Source: Ancylobacter polymorphus (GTDB lineage Bacteria; Pseudomonadota; Alphaproteobacteria; Rhizobiales; Xanthobacteraceae). From it: a DNA stretch of 64,000 nt. The stretch is from positions 124,001 through 188,000 of the forward strand of contig NZ_JAUSUI010000008.1 of assembly GCF_030813495.1 (NCBI RefSeq), read 5' to 3'. The stretch's first letter is position 1, and each line of letters starts with the position of its first letter. Under the pieces are notes generated by a model. The model was given only the letters and a program-made list of their open reading frames with translations. It was not told where the DNA came from and made no database searches. The position numbers and the translations under genes were made by a program. This document shows positions 45,514-54,743 of the stretch, one piece after another.

Positions 45514-46617
45514 TCAGCTTTGGCGCGCTGCCGTGCGGAGGCCTAACCGGCGGCGCAGGCTCCGAATGAAACCGCGCGGCCGACGAGGCGGCGGTGGGGC
45601 CGGCGGCGGCGGCGGCGGCGGCAAAGCGCGTCCCGGGGCTCCCGTGGCGCGATGGAAATCCAGCGCGTCGATCACCGACCGCCGCAGTTCGGCCGGCGCG
45701 CGATACACCGCCTCCAGGGCGATATCCCCGAAGGGGTCTTCCTGGGGGCCCCGATAGGCGAGCAGATAGCGCCAGACATCGGGCGGATTGACACGATGAT
45801 CGCTCGGCGAAGCCGGCGCGGCCTCCTTCCCCGATCCGTCGAGAAAGGCGCCGTTGAAGTTCTCAACGCTCAGTTCCTCGAAGAACCGGCGCATGATGAA
45901 CCGGCGCTCGCGCGCGTCACGTTCCACGGCTGCGGGCGTCTGTGCCGACGTGTTGCTCCCGTGCAGGCGAAAGCGGACCAGCCGGTCGGGCATTACGTGG
46001 ATCGGGTGCTTCTGTAGCAGACGTAGCCACAGATCATAATCGGGCACCTGGCGCAGATACTCGTCATAGAAACCGCATTCGGCATAGACCTCGCGCCGCA
46101 GGAGGACGGAGGGGTGGCAAAGGCAGTTCCCGCCTTCCACCAGTCGCTTGAGCCAGAGGTGCCGAGTCCGGTTCGGCTGGGCGAAGATGGTTGTATCAAC
46201 GAAGCCCGGTTCGCTGACCGGCTGGCCGGCGGCATCGATCCAGCTCACATCGGAGAACACCGCCGCGCAGTCCGGCAGGCGCTCCAGAAGAGCAAGCTGA
46301 CAGGCGAGTTTCTCCTGTTCCCAGACATCGTCGGAATTGCACACGGCGATGAGCGGCGCCCGGGCCTGCCGCACGGCAACATTCATCGCCGCGCTGGCGC
46401 CGATGTTCGACGTCAGCGGAATGTGGATCAGCCGGTCATCGTCGAACCCGCGGATTACCGCGTTGGAACCGTCCGGAGAGGCATCGTCGACCACGATTAG
46501 TTCCAGCTCCGTCATCGATTGTCCGAGGACCGAGCTGATCGACTCTGCGATAAAGGCTTCATGCCGGTAGGACGGCATGACGACGGAGACACGCGGGGAA
46601 ACACGCGACTTGCTCAC
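45514..46617 (-). CDS. Glycosyltransferase family 2 with C-terminal polyproline tail
   Basis: About 367 residues. The GT-A fold starts at RVSVVMPSYRHEAFIAESISS, has VVDDASPDGS and the metal-site NSDDVWEQEKL, with the acceptor region YLRQVPDYDLWLRLL. The C-terminus holds an extended proline run and a basic tail (GFIRSLRRRLGLR) that may bind membrane phospholipid. A GTG at 46617 is the preferred start; GTG at 46629 is possible. The donor sugar is unknown. It lies 16 bases downstream of the acyltransferase gene and 42 bases before the fusion gene. Confidence 0.85.
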   Translation of the reverse strand: MSKSRVSPRVSVVMPSYRHEAFIAESISSVLGQSMTELELIVVDDASPDGSNAVIRGFDDDRLIHIPLTSNIGASAAMNVAVRQARAPLIAVCNSDDVWEQEKLACQLALLERLPDCAAVFSDVSWIDAAGQPVSEPGFVDTTIFAQPNRTRHLWLKRLVEGGNCLCHPSVLLRREVYAECGFYDEYLRQVPDYDLWLRLLQKHPIHVMPDRLVRFRLHGSNTSAQTPAAVERDARERRFIMRRFFEELSVENFNGAFLDGSGKEAAPASPSDHRVNPPDVWRYLLAYRGPQEDPFGDIALEAVYRAPAELRRSVIDALDFHRATGAPGRALPPPPPPPAPPPPRRPRGFIRSLRRRLGLRTAARQS

Positions 46618-46633
46618 TGGAATGCTCACCCTT

Positions 46634-47305
46634 TCACGCCCGTGCTGCCGGAAGCGGCCGGGCCGGCACGCCCGCCACGACGGCGCCAGCCGGCACATCG
46701 CCGACCACGCAGGCTCCCGCGGCGATGAAGGCACCATCTCCGATCGTCAGCGGCCGGGCCGGCGACCCGTTGCGGATCGACGCGCCGACGCCGATCCACA
46801 CCCCTTCGCCCATGCGGACATGACCGGCGACATGCGCGCCAGGGCAGATGGTGGCGAAGGCGCCGACTTCGACATCGTGGGACAAGACGCTGCCGAAATT
46901 CACCAGCCCGAAATCGCCGAGGCGGACCGAGGCGGAGAGCACGGCGCCATGGAAGACTTGGACCCCTGCGCCCACCCGGGCAGAGGGGAGCATATGAGCT
47001 GTCGCGCTGACAAAGCGCCCGAGGGGCAGGCCGGCCGCGCGCAGACGTTCCGCGAGCCGTCGGCGGACGGAAATCTCACCAATGGCGACGAACCAGTCGC
47101 AGCCACCGAACCGGGCGGCGGCGTCCTCGAAGGCAAGCACCGGCCTGCCGTCGACCTCGCGTCCCGGCGCCAGATCGTCGACGAAGGCGACAACACGCGT
47201 CCCGTCACGCTCCAGTTCGTAGTGAAGCTCACGGGCCTGCCCGCCGGCGCCATACAGCACTGCGTCACCCCCTGCCCGCAATTCGTGCCGCCCCTGCATT
47301 GCCAT
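46634..47305 (-). CDS. PglD/NeuD-family sugar N-acyltransferase, second copy
   Basis: A 223-residue hexapeptide acyltransferase. The N-terminal YGAGGQARELHYELERD is the NeuD-type nucleotide-sugar domain, followed by a beta helix with the histidine of NFGSVLSHDVEVGAF in the catalytic place. It differs clearly from the PglD-like enzyme at 20901, so it serves another sugar. It lies 18 bases downstream of a DegT aminotransferase, a pairing typical for making N-acylated 3- or 4-amino sugars. Confidence 0.85.
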   Translation of the reverse strand: MAMQGRHELRAGGDAVLYGAGGQARELHYELERDGTRVVAFVDDLAPGREVDGRPVLAFEDAAARFGGCDWFVAIGEISVRRRLAERLRAAGLPLGRFVSATAHMLPSARVGAGVQVFHGAVLSASVRLGDFGLVNFGSVLSHDVEVGAFATICPGAHVAGHVRMGEGVWIGVGASIRNGSPARPLTIGDGAFIAAGACVVGDVPAGAVVAGVPARPLPAARA

Positions 47306-47323
47306 GCGTCTTCCCCGGGCGCT

Positions 47324-48448
47324 TCAGCGCAGGCACGCTCGCGCGGAGTCGCACACATAGCGCAGTTCGGCATGCTCCATTGTGTCATAGAGCGGAAGCG
47401 CGACGATACGCGGGGCGATACGCGCAGTGACGGGCAATTCATCCATTACCGAAATATCCTTGAAATAGGGCTGCTCGGCCAAATGCGGGCTGAAATAGGT
47501 GCCGAGCCCCACCCCCTTCTCCTTCATCCGCTGCACGAAGCACGCCCGATCGACGCCGGCCCCCTCCGGCAGGAGCGCGGGCACGAACTGGTGGACGGCG
47601 TGGCTTCCTGTCTGACGCTGGAAGGTGAAGTCCGGCAGAAGCGAGCGGTAGAGCGCGTAAAGTTCTCCCCGGCGCCGCACCACCGCATCGATCTCGTCGA
47701 GCTTTCGCAGGGCCTGCAGCGCCGGCACCTCGGCGAGCTTGGCGTTGAGGCCCGGCATCTGGGCGGCACGGGCGCTGTCGAAGCCGAAATTCTCCATCTG
47801 TCGCAGGCGGGCGATACGCTCGCGGTCGGCGCTGTAGATCACCGCGCCCTCCGAAGTGGCGAAGGTCTTGGTGGCGTGCATGGAATAGACGACCGACATG
47901 GGCGCGCCGCGTCCGAAGCCATGGCCGCCGGCGTCGCGCGCCCCCAGCGACGCGGCCGCATCGACCACCACGCCGACGCCGGTGCGCGCGGCGAGATCTG
48001 CGTAGGCGCCGAGATCGAGGCAGTTGCCGAAAGTGGCATAGGTGACGATCACGGCGACCTCGTCGCCATGGCGATCGAGCAGGCGGCGCTCGGCTTCGCC
48101 TGAGGGTAGCCAGGTCTCCGGCTCGATGTCGTAGAGGAGAGGCGTGAGACCGCACCATGCCGCCGCATGGGCCGTCGCCGCGAAGGTGAAGGAGGGTACC
48201 AGGGCGTAGCGGCCGCGGCGACGGCCGAAATAGACCGCCTCCTTGACCGCCAGCAGCAGCGCGACCGTGGCGTTGCAGGCGGTCAGGCACGCCCCCTCGC
48301 CCCCGAACATCTCGTCCCTCAGCCGCGTCTCGAAGGCGGTGTTGATCGGGCCGAAATTCGAGAACTGTCCCGAGGCCTCATGCGCCGCCAGATCATCGCG
48401 ATGATCGCTGAGGCGAATGGGCCGCGGCTTCAACAGGGGCACGCGCAT
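47324..48448 (-). CDS. DegT/DnrJ/EryC1 sugar aminotransferase, second copy
   Basis: A 374-residue PLP enzyme. SMHATKTFATSEGAVIYS contains the PLP lysine, NATVALLLAVKEAVYFG the phosphate site, and VVVDAAASLGARD the cofactor Asp. The N-terminus LLKPRPIRLSDHRDDLAAHEASG is unlike the PglE-like enzyme. It would aminate a keto sugar for the following acyltransferase; no dedicated dehydratase is adjacent, so the keto sugar must come from one of the 4,6-dehydratases elsewhere in the locus or from the WbpB-like dehydrogenase. It is the first gene of a leftward four-gene group. Confidence 0.87.
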   Translation of the reverse strand: MRVPLLKPRPIRLSDHRDDLAAHEASGQFSNFGPINTAFETRLRDEMFGGEGACLTACNATVALLLAVKEAVYFGRRRGRYALVPSFTFAATAHAAAWCGLTPLLYDIEPETWLPSGEAERRLLDRHGDEVAVIVTYATFGNCLDLGAYADLAARTGVGVVVDAAASLGARDAGGHGFGRGAPMSVVYSMHATKTFATSEGAVIYSADRERIARLRQMENFGFDSARAAQMPGLNAKLAEVPALQALRKLDEIDAVVRRRGELYALYRSLLPDFTFQRQTGSHAVHQFVPALLPEGAGVDRACFVQRMKEKGVGLGTYFSPHLAEQPYFKDISVMDELPVTARIAPRIVALPLYDTMEHAELRYVCDSARACLR

Positions 48449-48879
48449 GTGGCTCGGACTTCTCGCGCCTTCTCAGCGCGCAATGAGGCTACCTAGGGTC
48501 AAACTTGCTAGAATATTTCCGAACATTGCGCCAGCCACGTCAAGGAAGCCGCGGTCCAAAGGGTGGGAACAAGACAGCCGGAAGTCGCAACATGGCCACC
48601 TGTGGCCCGCCCGCCCGTGCGCCGGGCCACAACCGGGGTTGGACTAGGCAAGAGCAGGCGCGGTGGGTCCGGTCGTATGCCTATGTAGGCGGGCCTTGAC
48701 GTTGCGGCCGCAGGCATGGACGTCGGGGTATGCGGCGGGGCCACGCGCAGGGCAGGGGCGGTCGCAGAGGGGGGCTCGTGCCTGTCGACGCCGGGCTGGA
48801 GCGCGGTGTTCGCCCGTACGTGGTCTTCGCCTCCCGCCGATTCGATTTGCGAGCGCCCCATTGCCGACGACAAGAGCCT
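48449..48879. other. Gene-free stretch with a stem-loop, next to IS relics
   Basis: No supported gene. A 9 bp inverted repeat (TGTGGCCCG at 48601-48609, CGGGCCACA at 48623-48631) could form a hairpin or be an IS end. Open stretches on both strands give low-complexity, arginine-rich translations, which are typical of non-coding GC-rich DNA. Confidence 0.55.
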
Positions 48880-49161
48880 TCGTTTCTGGTCGACCGAGGG
48901 GATGGCCACGGTGTTCTCCGGCAAGGCAGAACCCGCCGAGGCTGCCCGCGAGGGTGAGATCGACCAGCTCCACGCGAAGATCGGGCAACGGGTGGCCGAA
49001 TGGAATTTTTTGCGTCGGGCCTCCGGTCGCTGAGCGTGGGGGCGAGACGCGACATGATCGAACCGGATCACCCGCACCTGCCGATGACGCGGCAATGTGC
49101 CCTGGTCGGCATCGGCCGGTCGGCGTTCTACGGCGGCCCGCGGACCGAAAGGCCCGCGTGA
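48880..49161 (+). pseudogene. IS3-family remnant: orfA end and orfB beginning
   Basis: The plus strand reads EIDQLHAKIGQRVAEWNFLRRAS, the orfA C-terminus with leucine-zipper spacing, then, in another frame, DMIEPDHPHLPMTRQCALVG and IGRSAFYGG, the orfB N-terminus. It stops where the more complete IS3 element begins at 49163, so that element probably inserted into this older copy. Confidence 0.82.
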
Positions 49162-49188
49162 GCTGCTGCCGGTTTTGTGGACAGCAGT

Positions 49189-50048
49189 TTAAGCTAGCAT
49201 AGCGCGGGCCTCGAACTCCATCGGGCTGACGTAGCCGATGGTCGAGTGCCTGCGGACAGCGTTGTAGAACCTCTCGATGTAGTCGAACACGTCGGCACGG
49301 GCTTCGTCGCGGGTGCGGAAGACCTTGCGGGCGATCCTTTCGGTCTTCAGCGAGGAGAAGAAGCTCTCCATCGCCGAATTGTCCCAGACGTTTCCGGCCC
49401 GGCTCATCGAGCAAGTGATACCGTTGTCGGCCAGAAGCCTTTGAAACTGCTCACTGGTGTATTGCGACCCCCGATCCGAATGGTGCAGAAGCGCATCGGC
49501 CTTGCCGCGTCGCCAGACCGCCATCATCAGCGCATCCATGACCAGTGACGCATCCCGGTCGGCCTTCATCAACCAGCCAACCGCGCGGCGCGAAAACAGG
49601 TCCAGCACGACCGGGACATACAGCCAGCCCTCAGCCGTCCAGATATAGGTGAAGTCGGCCAGCCACTTTTGGTTCGGCCGATCCGCCTGGAAGTTCCGGT
49701 CCAGAATGTTGTCGGCTATCACCGACCGTTCGCCATCGCCCTTGGGCTTTCCACGGCGCCTGGGCCGCGCTCTGAGGGCATTGAGCCGCATCAGCCGTTC
49801 GATCCGATGAAGCCCGCAGTCAAGCCCTTCCTCGAGAACATCGCGCCAGACGCGGCGCGCGCCATAGGTCCGGTCGCTGGCCTTGAAGCTCGTCTCGATC
49901 GCCGTGACGAGCTTGGCGTCAGGGACCTCACGGGTGCTGGCTGGCCGGTTGAGCCAGGCGTGGAAGCCCGAAGCGAGACTTCCAGAGCTTTGCACAGCCA
50001 GCTGACAGGCCAAATGTGGCGGTGCTCGGCGATGAAGGCGAACCCCAT
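49189..50048 (-). pseudogene. IS3-family orfB transposase with a frameshift
   Basis: The DDE integrase begins at the ATG at 50048 (MGFAFIAEHRHIWPVSWLCKALEVS), loses one base near 49977, and continues in another frame as SGFHAWLNRPASTREVPDAK through WLADFTYIWTAEGWLYV (first Asp), HHSDRGSQYTSEQF (second) and NSAMESFFSSLKTE (Glu) to 49189. All catalytic residues remain, but the protein cannot be made without frame correction. Confidence 0.85.
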
Positions 50049-50335
50049 GTCGCCTCGCGCGCGAAAAAAGCTGCCGCTTTCTTGAGGATGTCACGCTCCG
50101 CCCGAAGCCGGGCGACCTCTCTCTTCAAGGCTGCAACCTCGGCCAGATCAGCGCGCAACTGCCCGTTCCCGGGAAAGGCAACAGCAGGGGGTGCGGTCAG
50201 CTCCCGCATCCAGCGGCGCAAAACGCTCTCCGCTACATCGAGGTCACGGGCGGCCTGCGCCACCGCCACACCCCGATCCGTCACCAGCCTCACGGCCTCC
50301 ATCTTGAACTCACGGCTGAACTTCCGTCTCGTCAT
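49928..50335 (-). pseudogene. IS3-family orfA, read through past its normal end
   Basis: The N-terminal helix-turn-helix MTRRKFSREFKMEAVRLVTD and VAQAARDLDVAESVLRRWMR, then the leucine zipper ending RDILKKAAAFFAREAT, are intact. The usual TGA overlapping the orfB ATG reads TGG here, so the frame runs on for about 40 unrelated codons to 49928. This probably disturbs the orfA/orfAB balance. Confidence 0.82.
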
Positions 50336-50419
50336 ATCCACTCTCCGGTTCATGGGTCACGATCCTATCTTCGTGTCCACGAAACCAGCAGCAGGCCAAT
50401 CGCCTCAACAGGCACAAAA

Positions 50420-51523
50420 TCATCCGCGCCACTTAGCCAGTGTTCGATAGAGTTCTTGGTACTTCAGGGACATCTCCAACGGATCAAACTGTGTTCGGGC
50501 TGATCGAAGACATTGCGTTCTCAGATCGTTATAATTGCGGCTTTCGATGTCGTTAAGCGCCCCCTCAAGAGAAGCCCTATTCCACGAAAAGGTACATCCC
50601 ACTTCGGATCCCGCGAGAGAAAGAAGCTCGGTATGAGCCGAAATATTCGATAGAATAACTGGACGACCAAAGGAAAGCGCTTCTAATGCGGCGTTCGGCA
50701 TACCCTCGTGCAGCGAGGCCGAGATGAAATAATGCGCATTCGCAATGGCTACCGATGGTGTCGGCGTATGTCCTATAAATGTGACATTTGACGCCCATCG
50801 ATATTTTTCTATGAGTTTTGGATCGATCCAACCTATCACGGTCAACGAACGCTCCCACTCTGGAGATCGCGCGAACTGTTCGACCAAAAACTCCGTATTT
50901 TTTCCTGGAATACGGCTCGAAACGGTTATATATCGTTTTAATTTGCCGTTATCGACTTCGATATCGCATCCTCTATCAGCGCCATTGATGTAATTATACA
51001 CTTTCATGTCTATCGCATTATGAATCACGACCGATTCGATGCCGTCTTTCTTCAAATCATCCCTGACGGCATCACTACACGCGACAACAATATCGGCCCG
51101 ATCTAAGAGGCGAAGATAGACTGTCGACACGATGGAGCCAACGACGGTGCCGAAGGTCAACTTGAAATTTTGACGTGTGTGACTTCGCACGTTGCCAAGG
51201 CGTGGTCTTAGGCGCGACATCCACGATATGATGTCACTGCGCAAGCCGTAGGGATGAAGGACAAAATACTTCTCTTTCCGTGCCATGCGCATAAGCGTAG
51301 GCATAGCCTTAAACACAGACGTCAGCCTTCCGGCCTTTACCCGCACAACCTCCACTCCGGCCCGTTCGAGCCACCTCTCGATGATCGTCGTTTCGCCAAC
51401 TGCGGATGTGACTATAACGACCGGCGTAAAAAGTCTCCGATCCAAATTTGCAATAACGTAAGCTATCTGCAAAATCGGGCCGCCGGTGCGAAGATGTCCC
51501 ACTACATAAATGACTTTAATCAT
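50420..51523 (-). CDS. Glycosyltransferase family 4 (AT-rich block)
   Basis: A 367-residue GT-B transferase. The N-terminal VVGHLRTGGPILQIAYVIANL acceptor domain and the C-terminal EGMPNAALEALSFGRPVI, with the EX7E pair, define GT4. The gene starts just after the stop of the upstream transferase (TGAGATG). Base composition is clearly more AT-rich than in genes left of 49000, with codon use to match, so the block looks transferred. The sugar is unknown. It ends close to the IS3 element right end. Confidence 0.87.
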   Translation of the reverse strand: MIKVIYVVGHLRTGGPILQIAYVIANLDRRLFTPVVIVTSAVGETTIIERWLERAGVEVVRVKAGRLTSVFKAMPTLMRMARKEKYFVLHPYGLRSDIISWMSRLRPRLGNVRSHTRQNFKLTFGTVVGSIVSTVYLRLLDRADIVVACSDAVRDDLKKDGIESVVIHNAIDMKVYNYINGADRGCDIEVDNGKLKRYITVSSRIPGKNTEFLVEQFARSPEWERSLTVIGWIDPKLIEKYRWASNVTFIGHTPTPSVAIANAHYFISASLHEGMPNAALEALSFGRPVILSNISAHTELLSLAGSEVGCTFSWNRASLEGALNDIESRNYNDLRTQCLRSARTQFDPLEMSLKYQELYRTLAKWRG

Positions 51524-51524
51524 C

Positions 51525-52808
51525 TCAAAACGCCCGCTCGACATTTTCATGAGCCGCTTCTACAAGCAGTTCGTCGAGTGCCTCCATCTGCGCATCCCAT
51601 AAGTTCTCCCATTTAATAGATATATCGTTAGAAATAGTCCGACGAAACGCTCTCTTGTGCTCGACGCGTGAACGGAGAAAGGCGGCAATTCCCTCGACGT
51701 CATCGGGACGATGATTTATCAATCCTTGTAATCCAATCTCTCTTGCAAAATCACTGAATTCAAATCCGTCCGGAATGATGTTTAAAATTTCCTTTCCCAT
51801 CGCCACGTAATCGAATACCTTTGTCGTAATGACACCCCGTATCGCAGTGCTATTGTTAACGGTAGAACTACAAATAATCGAAATGGCAATGTCAGCGGAC
51901 GCGACCATACGCACAGATTCACTCTTAGAGACAGTCCCATGTAAAACGAGATTTTGTGCTACATTATGAGCCTGGAACGATGCGCGCGCTCGCGCGGATG
52001 AGTCGCCACAATATTGAATCTCAATGTCACTAAGCACATCAAGCGGCAATGTTGCCAAAGCCAAACAAATTGGATCGAAATCGCGCCCGGGGTACAAAGT
52101 ACCGGCAAATACGAGAACAAGCTTGTCAGGTGGCGGATCTCCGGCCGTCAGAGCGATGGCTTTGATTTCATCGACATATGCACGATCCGGCAAATTGTAA
52201 ATTACCAATGGTTTCGTTTCGGATTTAAGTGATTTGGCCGTAAAGCGTGAAACAGTTAAAATGCCAAAAGCCTGTCTATTTACACGTCTTTCTAACCAAC
52301 TTATCAATAATTGTCGAAGTCGCATATTATAACTTGAATGTGGATTTCCAGACCATGCATCCCGATAATCCAAGATGACCGGTATACCATACTTATTTGC
52401 AAATCGTGTAATGGTAAGGAAAGTTAAGAACGGACGACCAGTCGCGACGATAACATCTGGCCTGTTATTCTCCTGCCATGCCAATTCCATGTCACGGCGC
52501 AAATGCGGCATCCAAGTCCAACCTGAGTCATCAAATACTGCGGTCACCGCCCGTGGAAGAACCAAGCGCCACCAACGGCTCCATCGCCCCACCGCCGTAT
52601 CCCTGAAATGATATCCCGCAAAACATACCTTGCTTCGACGACAGCGGTAATCGTCGGGTATATCAACATTGTCCTCTCCCTGGCGACATACCGAAAATAT
52701 CGTGGTATCAAAGCCTTTCTTCAGAAAATAACGTAGAAATTTTTTGGGTCGCTCAACACCAATTGTGTTGATAGGGGGAAAATAGAATGCGATGAGCCAG
52801 ATCTTCAT
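51525..52808 (-). CDS. Glycosyltransferase, GT4-like (AT-rich block)
   Basis: A 427-residue GT-B protein. The N-terminus IAFYFPPINTIGVERPKKFLRYFLKKG and LDYRDAWSGNPHSSYNMRLRQ are typical of GT4 enzymes annotated in capsule loci; the C-terminal part has LVFAGTLYPGRDFDPICLAL and TTKVFDYVAMGKEILNII, with the acidic site weaker than usual. Low GC content matches its neighbours. It lies 28 bases downstream of the asparagine synthase gene and shares a transcript with the next transferase. Confidence 0.83.
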   Translation of the reverse strand: MKIWLIAFYFPPINTIGVERPKKFLRYFLKKGFDTTIFSVCRQGEDNVDIPDDYRCRRSKVCFAGYHFRDTAVGRWSRWWRLVLPRAVTAVFDDSGWTWMPHLRRDMELAWQENNRPDVIVATGRPFLTFLTITRFANKYGIPVILDYRDAWSGNPHSSYNMRLRQLLISWLERRVNRQAFGILTVSRFTAKSLKSETKPLVIYNLPDRAYVDEIKAIALTAGDPPPDKLVLVFAGTLYPGRDFDPICLALATLPLDVLSDIEIQYCGDSSARARASFQAHNVAQNLVLHGTVSKSESVRMVASADIAISIICSSTVNNSTAIRGVITTKVFDYVAMGKEILNIIPDGFEFSDFAREIGLQGLINHRPDDVEGIAAFLRSRVEHKRAFRRTISNDISIKWENLWDAQMEALDELLVEAAHENVERAF

Positions 52809-52836
52809 AACGAACTCGAATCACGAAAGGGGCGGG

Positions 52837-54696
52837 TCACAGTGAGAGACCATATCTCTCGGCCCAATCTTCAAGCAAGAAAAGACCAAAGATCCGCTCG
52901 GCGTTCGCACTACTATTGCGCGCACCTTTAATAAGGGAGCGCGTATACGCCGGGTCAAAAATTGCATTGGCACGAAATATGCGTGATTCTATTAGGTCCC
53001 GATATCGAGAGTCACGGCTCCATCGCGACAGCGGAATTGAAAAGCCCTGCTTACGGTCAAGATTGAGCGTATCTGGAAGAAGTCGTGATCCGAGCATTTT
53101 AAGCAATATCTTCCTCCGACCCGGATGGGCCTTGAGCGACGAGGGTACTTTCGAGAAGGCGAATTCGATAATACGTCGACCGAGAAATGGTGAGCGTACT
53201 TCAAGTGAATTAGACATACTAGCACGGTCAACCTTAACAAGTATATCTTCCGGAAGGTACCACGAAAAGTCGCGCCGAGTAGCTCGATCAACTATATCAT
53301 GATTCATGGAAATGTCTGATCTCCACAGTGTCGAAGGCTGGTCCACTTCAGCCGTTTCTCCACCAAGCAGGCCCCGCCTCTCTCGCGCATTGAAGAACAT
53401 TGCAATTTGAGGCAATTGGCAGCTGAGATCAATTCCCGCAGCTGAGATCCAGCTCCGTGCAGGGAAACCCGTCGGCAACAAAGCGCCAAATTCAGATGCC
53501 CACCGCCGTAAAGGTAGCGGTATATGTCCCACCTTTTCGTTCAACCAAGCTAGTCGATCATAAGAACGATAGCCTCCAAAAAGCTCGTCTCCGCCATCTC
53601 CTCCCAATACGACCGTGCAATGCTGCCGCACAAGACGGCAAATCATGAAAGTCGGGATGATTGACGAGTCAATCATAGGTTCATCTAAGACATCCGATAA
53701 CAAGGTCATGCACTCGACGCTGTCTTCGTCGGCCTTCAAAACATGATGTTCGGTTCCAAAGTGACGGGCGACGACAGCCGCATATGACGATTCGTCATAC
53801 TTACGCTCGTTACCGATGCTTACCGTGAAAGTCCGCACCTTTTCGGAGTGTTCAGAAGCAAGCGCTGTGATGACACTTGAATCGACACCACCGCTGAGTA
53901 GGACGCCGACCGGAACATCAGCGATCAATCGCTGTTTTACAGCGTTGCTCAGTTCAAGTTCCAGCTCCGCCAACAGGTCATTTGGGTGTATATCGCTCTC
54001 TAGGTCAGGGCTGGCGGGCACTGCCCAATAGCGCCGGACGTCCAGATCCATGGTGCTCAATCGAAGTATCATTCGGTGAGCCGGCGGGAGTTTCTTTACG
54101 CCACGAACGAGACAGTTGCTTCCAGGAACATATCCAAAGGAAAGAAAGCACTCTAATGAGAACGGATCGATCCTACGGGAAATCTCGTTGAACGGGAAAA
54201 GAGCCTTCAACTCAGACGCAAAATAGAAGGAGCCGGCATTCCAACTATAGAACAAGGGCTTTTCGCCCGCGCGATCACGTGCTATGAAAATAAGATTATT
54301 ATTTGGATCATATATAGCAAAAGAAAACATGCCGTCGAGATAGTCAAGGCAACCTTCTCCCCATTGATCATACGAAGCCAAGAGGACTTCCGTATCACTT
54401 TGGGAGCTAAATCGATGGCCCATGCATGACAATCGCTCCCGAAGCGACTTAAAGTTAAAAATTTCACCATTGAACACAACGGAGCAGCCGCTGGCTCTCG
54501 ATATCATAGGTTGAGCGCCACCAATGGACAGGTCAATGATCGCAAGCCGCCGGTGACCGAAGCCGACCCGGTGGCAGTCGGACCACCAAATACCTTGTGC
54601 GTCCGGGCCCCTGTGCTTTAGCGATAAGGTGGCCTTCTCCAGCGGTTGAGTGTCCGCAATCGCTTGGGCTGAAACCTGCCCGACTATTCCGCACAT
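52837..54696 (-). CDS. asnB: Glutamine-hydrolysing asparagine synthase (AsnB family)
   Basis: A 619-residue class II amidotransferase. The ATG at 54696 puts Cys at position 2 (MCGIVGQ), the N-terminal nucleophile after Met removal, and GGAG lies upstream. RHRGPDAQGIW follows, and the synthetase domain has LLSGGVDSSVITAL (PP-loop). In polysaccharide loci such enzymes often amidate uronic acids in the glycan, as proposed for WbpS-like proteins; that would fit the uronic-sugar genes at 34353-38218. A housekeeping asparagine synthase cannot be excluded, but the AT-rich setting among transferases favours a glycan role. Confidence 0.9.
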   Translation of the reverse strand: MCGIVGQVSAQAIADTQPLEKATLSLKHRGPDAQGIWWSDCHRVGFGHRRLAIIDLSIGGAQPMISRASGCSVVFNGEIFNFKSLRERLSCMGHRFSSQSDTEVLLASYDQWGEGCLDYLDGMFSFAIYDPNNNLIFIARDRAGEKPLFYSWNAGSFYFASELKALFPFNEISRRIDPFSLECFLSFGYVPGSNCLVRGVKKLPPAHRMILRLSTMDLDVRRYWAVPASPDLESDIHPNDLLAELELELSNAVKQRLIADVPVGVLLSGGVDSSVITALASEHSEKVRTFTVSIGNERKYDESSYAAVVARHFGTEHHVLKADEDSVECMTLLSDVLDEPMIDSSIIPTFMICRLVRQHCTVVLGGDGGDELFGGYRSYDRLAWLNEKVGHIPLPLRRWASEFGALLPTGFPARSWISAAGIDLSCQLPQIAMFFNARERRGLLGGETAEVDQPSTLWRSDISMNHDIVDRATRRDFSWYLPEDILVKVDRASMSNSLEVRSPFLGRRIIEFAFSKVPSSLKAHPGRRKILLKMLGSRLLPDTLNLDRKQGFSIPLSRWSRDSRYRDLIESRIFRANAIFDPAYTRSLIKGARNSSANAERIFGLFLLEDWAERYGLSL

Positions 54697-54743
54697 GGAT
54701 CTTTCTCCCACGCTAGACACCACACTGAATCGTATGCCATAAT

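Larger units (their letters stand above)
49163..50394 (-). mobile_element. IS3-family insertion sequence, nearly complete but mutated
   Basis: About 1232 bases. The terminal inverted repeats CTGCTGCCGGTTTTGTGGACA (49163-49183) and CTGCTGCTGGTTTCGTGGACA (50394-50374 on the minus strand) match at 19 of 21 positions. It contains orfA and orfB in the standard order. I saw no flanking target duplication, so one end may have been rearranged. A related terminal sequence sits at 42468. Confidence 0.88.

Noticed and set aside
46577..48103. A 508-codon plus-strand frame opposite the acyltransferase and aminotransferase genes
   Set aside because: Antisense to two genes with intact catalytic motifs; no independent evidence.
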